NCBI GenBank assembly: GCA_012514925.1
Contig: JAAYZI010000239.1
Coordinates: forward strand, 1-5,316
Length of the DNA stretch: 5,316 nucleotides
Direction of reading: 5' to 3'
Source: Deltaproteobacteria bacterium
GTDB lineage: Bacteria > Bdellovibrionota_C > UBA2361 > JAAYZI01
Under the pieces are notes generated by a model. It searched no databases. It was not told where the DNA came from and saw only the letters and a program-made list of their open reading frames with translations. Positions 1 to 4,387 of this stretch are shown here, one piece after another. The position numbers and the translations under genes are program-made. Position 1 is the first letter of the stretch, and every line of letters starts with the position of its first letter.

Positions 1-44
1 CAATATTTAGGTCGTAGCAGATTGGATGACTTTACGTTTTATAT
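1..44 (+). repeat. 44-bp intergenic repeat, copy 1
   Basis: This block matches 143-186 at 41 of 44 positions without gaps. The three differences fall at repeat positions 17, 31 and 35. It contains a potential RNA hairpin with arms AGGTC and GACTT, which pair if one G-U wobble is allowed. It begins at the window edge, so the repeat may extend further left. Given the order in the complete neighbouring element (palindrome first, this block last), it is probably the tail of an element that starts before the window. Confidence 0.85.
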
Positions 45-50
45 AAATTT

Positions 51-68
51 ACTTTCTCTGGAGAAAGT
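51..68. repeat. 18-bp palindrome, copy 1
   Basis: The sequence is ACTTTCTCTGGAGAAAGT, an inverted repeat with 8-bp arms around a non-pairing central TG. The flanks (AAATTT before, GAAATT after) resemble those of the other copies. Confidence 0.85.
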
Positions 69-142
69 GAAATTAATTTCGCGCCACTGCCAGTCACCGC
101 CAGCCGTCACCAGAAAGGTTTTGCTAACCTGGGCTTTAAGGC

Positions 143-186
143 CAATATTTAGGTCGTACCAGATTGGATGACCTTATGTTTTATAT
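143..186 (+). repeat. 44-bp intergenic repeat, copy 2
   Basis: Second copy of the block at 1-44, 142 bp downstream, with three substitutions. Its hairpin arms AGGTC and GACCT pair perfectly, with an inner CCA/TGG stem. In copy 1 the outer stem keeps pairing through a G-U wobble but the inner stem is broken (GCA/TGG). Partial preservation of pairing hints that the folded form may matter, but two copies are too few to prove it. Confidence 0.85.
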
Positions 187-251
187 GGGGAAATCTAACA
201 TTGTCTGTGTGATTAAATACTGACTAGTGCAGGTGGATGGGGGACATATTC

Positions 252-269
252 ACTTTCTCCGGAGAAAGT
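252..269. repeat. 18-bp palindrome, copy 2 (perfect)
   Basis: The sequence is ACTTTCTCCGGAGAAAGT, a perfect 18-bp palindrome and the only copy with a CG centre. It is followed by AAAATT but lacks the CACC-rich block, so it stands alone. It lies 99 bp upstream of the ATG at 351 and could serve as a regulatory site, though nothing in the sequence shows this. Confidence 0.85.
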
Positions 270-412
270 AAAATTCATGTAGGCGGATGCTTTTAGACAC
301 TATCCAAGGAAAAATCTAAGTAAATTCAAGGTTAATAAACTCTTTCCGAGATGAATGTAAATCAGAAGCAATCTCCCTTCCTCGTCCGACTAGAGATAGA
401 GGCTTGGTGTCT

Positions 413-417
413 GGAGG
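413..417 (+). promoter_or_regulatory. Ribosome binding site deciding the start at 426
   Basis: GGAGG lies 8 nt before ATG 426, inside the longer frame that opens at 351. It favours the shorter, 113-residue product. The same bases would encode part of Leu-Glu-Glu in the longer version, so a coincidence is possible. Confidence 0.45.
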
Positions 418-425
418 AAGCGGAA

Positions 426-767
426 ATGGCAGATTTCTATAGACCGGCGGTTAATAACAACACTGCGGTGGACTTACGTAAAAATGAGGTTACCCAAGAA
501 CAGGACTTTTTTGCTGGGAGCAGTTTTAGCGCAACTTCATTAAGGTCCGCCTTGCAGGATCATGCTCCGACCTGTGAGATCAATGGGTCCCGTTACGCCG
601 CGGCTATTTTAATTCCGGGTGTTACCGCCATAACTGCACGTAGCGACATCTATCTAATTGGCGGCAAAGAAAGCGCGGATGTTACCCTACATTACGATAA
701 TGGCGTCACGAATTTTGACGGATTCCCCATGCTCTCGATTAAGCCTCAGCGCTTTAGGGACAACTAG
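426..767 (+). CDS. Hypothetical protein, about 113 aa
   Basis: I do not recognise this protein. The ATG at 426 is chosen because a strong Shine-Dalgarno-like GGAGG (413-417) sits 8 nt upstream. The frame stays open back to an ATG at 351, which would give 138 aa, but no ribosome binding site is visible there. The sequence has no signal peptide, membrane segment or familiar catalytic motif. The second half (from about RYAAAILIPGVTA) alternates hydrophobic and polar residues and suggests beta structure. Codon choice looks like real coding sequence, with many codons starting with G. The gene ends in TAG about 50 bp before the toxin promoter and lies on the same strand, but the strong promoter between them argues against a shared operon. 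It may be accessory DNA acquired with the toxin-antitoxin pair. Confidence 0.5.
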   Translation: MADFYRPAVNNNTAVDLRKNEVTQEQDFFAGSSFSATSLRSALQDHAPTCEINGSRYAAAILIPGVTAITARSDIYLIGGKESADVTLHYDNGVTNFDGFPMLSIKPQRFRDN

Positions 768-815
768 ATTCGTAACCGTTCACCATTACACAACTAAGAA
801 GAGATTAAAAACAGC

Positions 816-844
816 TTGACATATTGTCTCAGTTTTGAGACAAT
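816..844 (+). promoter_or_regulatory. Sigma-70-type promoter of the toxin-antitoxin operon
   Basis: A consensus -35 (TTGACA, 816-821) is followed after 17 bp by GACAAT (839-844), which matches the -10 consensus at four of six positions. Transcription would start near 850-852. Both elements overlap the inverted repeat at 819-848, so a protein bound there would block RNA polymerase. Confidence 0.6.
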
Positions 845-1187
845 ATGTTTTGTAAAGGACGCTATATTTCACAGCAAGGCTATTGAGGCTTTTAGAGCAT
901 TTCCCTCTGATGTGAGAAAAGAGCTAGGAGAAGCCATCAGGAGCCTACAGCGAGGATTGAACCTTGGAATGCCTCTTTCGCGTCCAATGCCGACGGTCGG
1001 TGTTGGAGCGTCCGAGCTTAGGGTTCGTGATCGTAGCGGAATTTATAGGTCGTTTTATTATACGAAGAGCAGACGCGGTGTTTTGATATTTCATGCCTTC
1101 GTTAAAAAAAACCAGAAAACGACCAAAAGAGACATAGAACTTGGCAAATTAAGGCTTAGGGAGATGTTGTATGAAGAAAAAGAGTAA
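816..1187 (+). CDS. higB: HigB/RelE-superfamily toxin (phage-derived Gp49-like, DUF891)
   Basis: Toxin of a type II toxin-antitoxin module, of the family whose characterised members are ribosome-dependent mRNA endonucleases. Family features in order are the helical AFPSDVRKELGEAI segment, the RPMPTVG turn, the strand ELRVRDRSGIYRSFYY, and FHAFVKKNQKT near the C-terminus. The coordinates give the longest frame from a standard start (TTG 816), but that codon lies inside the -35 element. Family members usually begin just before the segment corresponding to KDAIFHSK, at about 849-864, and no ATG, GTG or TTG lies there in frame. ATG 845 is out of frame; one T fewer in the run 848-851 would join it to the toxin. 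AAAGGA (854-859) could serve an unusual AUA start at 864. The gene overlaps the antitoxin by 17 nt, so translation is probably coupled. Toxin identity is secure but the start is unresolved, and the gene could be silenced. Confidence 0.8.
   Translation: MTYCLSFETICFVKDAIFHSKAIEAFRAFPSDVRKELGEAIRSLQRGLNLGMPLSRPMPTVGVGASELRVRDRSGIYRSFYYTKSRRGVLIFHAFVKKNQKTTKRDIELGKLRLREMLYEEKE
819..848. promoter_or_regulatory. Operator-like 13-4-13 bp inverted repeat
   Basis: The left arm ACATATTGTCTCA (819-831) and right arm TGAGACAATATGT (836-848) are perfect reverse complements separated by GTTT. The repeat covers the end of the -35, the spacer and the whole -10. HigA-type antitoxins of the XRE family are known to autorepress through such dyads, so this is very likely the binding site of the antitoxin dimer or the toxin-antitoxin complex. 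The binding partner is inferred. Confidence 0.75.
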
Positions 1188-1482
1188 TTACACAAAGGTT
1201 AAAACTGCTGATGAGCTTGCAGACGTCCTTGGTTTGTCAAAAGAAGACGCTATTGAAATGGAGTTAAGAAGCGATCTTAACGCCAAAATTATAGAGGTCG
1301 TGAAAAAGAAAAAGTTCACCCACGCGACCGTGGCCAAACTTGCACAGACGTCACGCTCTCGGGTAACTGCTTTGCTAAACGGCAATACCCATAACGTCTC
1401 TACCTCGCTTATGATTAGGATTTTAGCTGCCCTCGGGGTGCGTGTAAGGCTTTCTTATATTCCCATTAAAATTGCGGCGTAA
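1171..1482 (+). CDS. higA: HigA-type antitoxin, XRE-family HTH protein
   Basis: This 103-residue DNA-binding antitoxin would neutralise the upstream toxin by direct binding and repress the operon. Residues 13-36 (ADELADVLGLSKEDAIEMEL) match the start typical of short XRE antitoxins placed after Gp49-like toxins. Residues 37-90 form the helix-turn-helix domain, with the likely recognition region THATVAKLAQTSRSRVTALL at about 50-69. The ATG at 1171 is supported by AGGGAG (1158-1163) 7 nt upstream. The 17-nt overlap with the toxin, in toxin-first order, is typical of higBA. The clear ribosome binding site contrasts with the poor toxin start and would favour antitoxin excess. No terminator is obvious directly after it. 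Confidence 0.85.
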   Translation: MKKKSNYTKVKTADELADVLGLSKEDAIEMELRSDLNAKIIEVVKKKKFTHATVAKLAQTSRSRVTALLNGNTHNVSTSLMIRILAALGVRVRLSYIPIKIAA

Positions 1483-1568
1483 GTTTGTCCCGTTGGCCAG
1501 TATCAGACGTCTAGTTACTAGAAAAGTGGTAGCAGCTTTTAGGGGTGAAAACACTATCCGTAAATATT

Positions 1569-1586
1569 ACTTTCTCTGGAGAAAGT
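1569..1586. repeat. 18-bp palindrome, copy 3
   Basis: The sequence ACTTTCTCTGGAGAAAGT is preceded by AAATATT and followed by GAAATT and TTACCGCCCAGG. The latter resembles the start of the CACC-rich block after the copy at 5262, so this may be a shortened element. It lies between the convergent antitoxin and nlpD-like genes, where a folded transcript could help end transcription, but no U-run directly follows it. Confidence 0.8.
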
Positions 1587-1606
1587 GAAATTTTACCGCC
1601 CAGGCT

Positions 1607-1637
1607 AAAAACAAAAATTGCATGATTAATTCCACGC
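1607..1637 (-). terminator. Candidate rho-independent terminator of the pcm-nlpD operon
   Basis: Read on the minus strand about 30 nt past the nlpD-like stop codon, GCGTG (1637-1633) can pair with CATGC (1624-1620) in a short stem with G-U pairs. It is followed by AA and a T-rich run, TTTTTGTTTT (1616-1607). Position and U-tract fit a terminator, but the stem is weak. Confidence 0.35.
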
Positions 1638-1666
1638 GTGAACGGTTACCGGATACTTAGATTCAC

Positions 1667-2008
1667 TCAGCGATAAAAAACCCTTGGGTCCACTGCTACG
1701 TATCCGCTCACGCCTGGATCCCAAATGCGGGTTTCAAAGTGTAGGTGCGGGCCACTGGCGTTACCGCTCTCTCCCACATAGGCTAACAGATCTCCGCGAT
1801 CAACCCGCTCGCCGCGGCTTACGCGTAGGCGGCTGTTATGGCCGTAAACCGTAAGAATATGTTCTCCCCGCACGATCACTAAATTACCGTACCCCCCGCG
1901 CCGACCACTGAAAATCACCCTTCCCGCGTGCGCGGCCAAGACCGGTGTGCCCGTGGGTGCTGGAAGGTCGATCCCTTCATGAAAGGAAGACCAACGCCAA
2001 TCAAACTT
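1667..2008 (-). other. M23 peptidase domain fragment after the TAG
   Basis: The fragment holds the LytM-type zinc metallopeptidase core with HEGID, YGHNSRL, the GDLLAYVGESG turn and GPHLHFE, ending at TGA (1669-1667). This family cleaves peptide cross-links in peptidoglycan. An in-frame TTG at 1939 opens after the HEGID motif, so a restart there would lose the first two zinc ligands. A useful independent product is therefore unlikely, and the fragment makes sense only if the TAG is read through or is an error. Confidence 0.6.
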
Positions 2009-2431
2009 CTAACTGATACGGTTATTTTCTTGGGGCAGCGGCCAGACCATCTGACGTATATGCCTTTGGGCGGGACCCAGCTTTACCATGCGAAGCGCCG
2101 GAGCGCGCGCGGTCTTAACCGGCAGATTGGTCCCCCCGCCCACAGCGCTTCGATTTTTGGCGTGGCGCCTATAAGACTGAGTGCCGACCGGTACCTTAAG
2201 GTTCTGGCCAACATGCAAGTTTCTTGGATCTGAAATTCTATTAACGCGGCGCAGCTCCTCCACCGACGAGCCGAAACGTTGACTGATCATGTAGAGAGTG
2301 TCTCCGCGCTTAACGGTATATTCTAGGCTGGGGTTGGTCTGGGTGCCGCCGATGTAGCACCCGCCTGCGCTGATAACCAGGAGGAACGCGCACACCCAAT
2401 CAATCAGGACTATGCTCGCTCTGCTTTGCAT
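2009..2431 (-). CDS. Product up to the TAG: LysM-domain lipoprotein, 140 aa
   Basis: This is what standard translation would make from the split gene. A short basic N-terminus and a hydrophobic stretch (about residues 7-22) lead to SAGGC, an acceptable lipobox with Cys25 as the lipidated residue. The LysM domain (38-82) carries YTVKRGDTLYMIS and ends in LHVGQNLKVP; such domains bind peptidoglycan N-acetylglucosamine chains. A basic linker follows, then the first residues of the M23 fold (MVWPLP). ATG 2431 is preferred because it puts the signal peptide at the N-terminus. The frame also runs upstream to TTG 2521, directly after the pcm stop, which would bury the signal. No strong ribosome binding site precedes 2431, so translation may depend on pcm. 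The product could still bind the wall but would lack hydrolase function. Confidence 0.55.
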   Translation of the reverse strand: MQSRASIVLIDWVCAFLLVISAGGCYIGGTQTNPSLEYTVKRGDTLYMISQRFGSSVEELRRVNRISDPRNLHVGQNLKVPVGTQSYRRHAKNRSAVGGGTNLPVKTARAPALRMVKLGPAQRHIRQMVWPLPQENNRIS

Positions 2432-2521
2432 CCCATCAACTTCAAGCAAACATGTCGGGGCGGGGCGATTTTCGCGGCGGCTTTTCTTTAACTTAGGGCC
2501 CCCAAAATTACGGCCCCTCAA

Positions 2522-3175
2522 CTACTGTGCCTCAACGAAATTACATGGCTCCAGTTGATAAAGTGTGACCCCGCCGCCTTTAGCTTCCCAGAGGGTCAAA
2601 ATTTGACCGCGCTTATCTCCAATCGGAGCCACCATGCGCCCGCCCGGATTCACCAGCTGTGATACCAGCTCCGGCTCAACCGTTTCAAAAGCGGTTGAAA
2701 CGACGATGGCGTCATAGGGCGCATGCTCCGGCCAGCCGCGTCGGCCGTCGGCTCTGCGGATCAGAATGTTCTGATAGTTCATGCTGTCTAAAAGCTTACG
2801 GGTGCGCTGCGCGAGAAGCCCCACAATCTCCACCGCAAAAACCTGCGCTCCCGCAGCGGCCATCACGGCGCTGGCATAACCACATCCGCACCCCACTTCT
2901 AAAACCCGCATATCACTTCGTAGGCCAATCAGGCCTAACATGCGTGCCACGGTGGTAGGTTTTGAGATGGTCTGCCCATAACCAATTGGCAGCGCGGTAT
3001 CTTCGGTAGCCCGGGTATTAAAGGCTTCCGATACGAACTTATTACGTGGTACCGCCGCAAAGGCGTGCACCAAGGTATCTGCCGTTTGCTCGTCAATAAT
3101 ACCGGCTTTCTCGACTACCTCCTCCGCAAAACGGAGACATGCTTGAGATACTATCTTCCTCTTCGGGGTTACCAC
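2522..3175 (-). CDS. pcm: Protein-L-isoaspartate O-methyltransferase
   Basis: Cytosolic repair enzyme that uses S-adenosylmethionine to methylate L-isoaspartyl residues in aged proteins, the first step of their return to normal aspartyl bonds. The 217 residues are near the usual length. Visible features are VPRNKFV (42-48), the family signature GYGQTISKP (65-73), SAM motif I VLEVGCGCG (91-99), the acidic VFAVEI segment after it, GWPEHAPYDAIVVSTA, and NPGGRMVAPIG. Motif I has Cys at positions often held by Thr and Ser, which keeps the glycines and should be harmless. The GTG start at 3175 is supported by GAGGTGAG (3188-3181), 5 nt away. It is the first gene of a minus-strand operon with the nlpD-like gene. 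surE, its usual upstream neighbour in proteobacteria, is missing and replaced by a divergent J-protein gene. It stops at TAG, and the next codon begins the nlpD frame. Confidence 0.93.
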   Translation of the reverse strand: MVTPKRKIVSQACLRFAEEVVEKAGIIDEQTADTLVHAFAAVPRNKFVSEAFNTRATEDTALPIGYGQTISKPTTVARMLGLIGLRSDMRVLEVGCGCGYASAVMAAAGAQVFAVEIVGLLAQRTRKLLDSMNYQNILIRRADGRRGWPEHAPYDAIVVSTAFETVEPELVSQLVNPGGRMVAPIGDKRGQILTLWEAKGGGVTLYQLEPCNFVEAQ

Positions 3176-3180
3176 CGCTT

Positions 3181-3188
3181 CTCACCTC
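3181..3188 (-). promoter_or_regulatory. Ribosome binding site of pcm
   Basis: GAGGTGAG on the minus strand lies 5 nt before GTG 3175. It decides in favour of this GTG; the other GTG, overlapping the site itself at 3185-3183, is out of frame. Confidence 0.7.
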
Positions 3189-3278
3189 TGATTGAAATGT
3201 CACGACACCCCTACTTTGAAGGCATCGCAGCCTAAAACGCAATCCCCTTTGTGACACGCCTACATTTATAATCCCAGC

Positions 3279-3307
3279 TTGATAAGCCCCGCATTCTGAG
3301 CAATTAT
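3279..3307 (+). promoter_or_regulatory. Candidate promoter for the J-protein/methyltransferase pair
   Basis: TTGATA (3279-3284, five of six -35 matches) and AATTAT (3302-3307, four of six -10 matches) are 17 bp apart, some 55 bp before the GTG start. A perfect TATAAT also occurs at 3267-3272 but has no good -35. The divergent gap 3176-3361 must also hold the pcm promoter, for which nothing stands out. No heat-shock-type promoter was recognised. Confidence 0.3.
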
Positions 3308-3361
3308 CTGTAATGCTTCTGGTTTAAGTGATGCAACAGGACAGTTCCGGCGGATCACTAA

Positions 3362-4387
3362 GTGAAAGATTATTATAAGATACTTGGATTAAGCTCGTCC
3401 AGCTCGGAGGGTCGCATTCGGAGGGCGTACCGTACTCTAGCGCGGCGTTACCATCCTGATGTGAATCCCAATAGTGACTCCGCTGACAAATTTAAAGACA
3501 TTGCTGAGGCCTACCGCGTGCTGGTTGATCCGCTAGCGCGGCGGGCCTATGACGCCAAATACAACGATCACCTTAAGAACGTCTCCAACGCTAAAATTAG
3601 GGCCTATCAACGAGCCGCCGAAAAAAGGGCCGCTACCGAGAAGTACTTTGAACAACAAAAACGCGATATCGCTGCAATCAAAGCCTGGCAATCTGTGGTT
3701 CATGAAGGTAAGGGATTCTCTCGTATTAAGGCTCTAGTCGACTGGACGGTTAAACAGTACCGCGTGATTAAGGGCTTTGGCGTCTGGTTGGTCAAGCGCG
3801 TGACGCAGCTCTTTAAAGAGCGTACAGTCCCACACTCAGACGTGTTCAAGGTCTCGGTGATTGAGGTGCCGGTCACCTTCAAAGAAGCGGTATACGGAGC
3901 TAAGAAGCAGATCTCAATTGATGAGCCCGAAGGTCCACGGAAGATCAAGGTCGTCATTCCTCCTGGTGTGCAAACTGGCACGATTGTGCGCCTTAAATCC
4001 TCAAGTGCTCCAAAGGAAGAAGTAGTATTAGTGGTGCGTTTGGAGAAGCATCCTGCCTTAAGTATCGATCAAAACGGTCTTTGCGTTGAGATTCCGATTA
4101 CAATCAACGAAGCCGTAAGTGGTGCGACTATCAAGGTTCCAGGCTTAGATCAGGAACTGCTGGTGAAGCTCCCCCCAAACACTCAAAGCGGCGCTAAGAT
4201 CCGTGTAAAAGATAGAGGCATCCCTGGCGGAGAACCCCACGGCGACCTTTTTGTCAGGGTGCTGGTGCAGGTCCCGGAATCAGCCTATGCGGTGGGGCTT
4301 AAAGAGAAGAGCGCCGATCTTGATCTCTACTATGAAAAACCAGTGCGCGGGAACCTGCCCAAGTCCCTACTAGAAGAATGGCCATGA
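3362..4387 (+). CDS. J-domain co-chaperone, zinc-finger-less (DnaJ C-terminal type)
   Basis: Hsp40-type protein expected to stimulate DnaK ATPase and deliver substrates in the cytosol. The J domain is at residues 3-67, with the catalytic HPD at 31-33 and ARRAYD at its end. Two DnaJ C-terminal beta domains follow: I at about 161-235 (IPPGVQTG) and II at about 236-315 (LPPNTQSG, DRGIPGGEPHGDLFVRV). There is no CxxCxGxG zinc finger and no Gly/Phe-rich region, which points to CbpA-like class B. In place of the Gly/Phe region sits an unusual basic, helix-prone linker of about 93 residues (68-160). Its second half (119-152, rich in Val, Trp, Lys and Arg) is amphipathic and might contact a membrane. 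The GTG start is taken because the J domain begins at once; GGCGG about 8 nt upstream is a weak ribosome binding site. The stop overlaps the methyltransferase start. Confidence 0.9.
   Translation: MKDYYKILGLSSSSSEGRIRRAYRTLARRYHPDVNPNSDSADKFKDIAEAYRVLVDPLARRAYDAKYNDHLKNVSNAKIRAYQRAAEKRAATEKYFEQQKRDIAAIKAWQSVVHEGKGFSRIKALVDWTVKQYRVIKGFGVWLVKRVTQLFKERTVPHSDVFKVSVIEVPVTFKEAVYGAKKQISIDEPEGPRKIKVVIPPGVQTGTIVRLKSSSAPKEEVVLVVRLEKHPALSIDQNGLCVEIPITINEAVSGATIKVPGLDQELLVKLPPNTQSGAKIRVKDRGIPGGEPHGDLFVRVLVQVPESAYAVGLKEKSADLDLYYEKPVRGNLPKSLLEEWP

Larger units (their letters stand above)
51..186 (+). repeat. Proposed composite intergenic repeat element, about 136 bp
   Basis: The element is proposed as palindrome (51-68), CACC/CAG-rich block (80-116), hairpin (116-130) and 44-bp block (143-186). 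Support comes from the window ends. At the right edge (5262-5316) the palindrome is again followed by a related CACC-rich block (5295-5316 resembles 94-116), and at the left edge an isolated 44-bp block ends what could be a preceding element. No coding capacity is visible, so this would be a non-autonomous repeat of the MITE, REP or ERIC kind. The exact boundaries are inferred. Confidence 0.5.
1..425. other. Non-coding, repeat-rich stretch before the first gene
   Basis: No convincing gene is seen here. The stretch contains two copies of a 44-bp repeat (1-44 and 143-186), two 18-bp palindromes (51-68 and 252-269), a CACC/CAG-rich block (about 80-116) and a small hairpin with arms AGGTT/AACCT (116-130). 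Positions 187-251 and 270-350 show nothing recognisable. An in-frame stop at 336-338 limits any upstream extension of the first ORF. The region reads as intergenic repeat sequence rather than as a decayed gene. Confidence 0.6.
1667..2431 (-). pseudogene. nlpD: NlpD-like LysM/M23 lipoprotein gene split by one in-frame TAG
   Basis: Murein hydrolase or hydrolase activator of the outer membrane/periplasm. From ATG 2431 the frame encodes a lipoprotein signal (Cys25), a LysM domain (38-82), a linker, and a complete M23 domain (about 132-254). Codon 141 (2011-2009) is TAG at the start of that domain, where relatives usually have Ser or Thr (context I-S-stop-K-F-D-W-R-W). No frameshift or other stop is seen. 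The zinc ligands remain: HEGID (His151, Asp155) and HLH (229-231), plus YGH (196-198). E. coli NlpD lacks these catalytic residues, so this protein would be an active-type enzyme. The gene follows pcm as in the surE-pcm-nlpD-rpoS cluster. The pattern suggests a recent nonsense mutation, a sequencing error, or suppression/readthrough. I call it a pseudogene with reserve. Confidence 0.65.

Noticed and set aside
51..68. CRISPR array from the repeated palindrome
   Set aside because: The copies are irregularly spaced by hundreds to thousands of bases, there are no uniform spacers, and no cas gene is present.
1188..1385. Minus-strand frame opposite the antitoxin
   Set aside because: It is the mirror of the HTH antitoxin coding sequence and has no motif of its own.
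772..1649. 12-bp inverted repeat (GTAACCGTTCAC at 772-783, reverse complement at 1638-1649) flanking the toxin-antitoxin pair
   Set aside because: It looks like ends of a mobile unit, but roughly one 12-bp inverted match is expected by chance in a window of this size, and no target duplication or transposase is visible.
1928..2233. Plus-strand frame of about 100 codons opposite the nlpD-like gene
   Set aside because: It lies antisense to recognisable LysM/M23 coding sequence, with no ribosome binding site or family motif.
2009..2524. Genome-wide recoding of TAG as a sense codon
   Set aside because: TAG also ends the first ORF and pcm at sensible places, and the other genes in the window contain no internal TAG. 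Two TAGs in one frame are not enough evidence.
2659..2958. Plus-strand frame opposite pcm
   Set aside because: It is antisense to the conserved methyltransferase motifs, with a low-complexity Pro/Arg composition typical of shadow frames.
3199..3256. TGTCAC (3199-3204) and GTGACA (3251-3256) as an operator in the divergent gap
   Set aside because: The match is only 6 bp across a 46-bp spacer and the flanks do not extend it, which is easily chance.
3700..3981. Minus-strand frame opposite the J-protein gene
   Set aside because: It is a shadow of the DnaJ C-terminal coding region.
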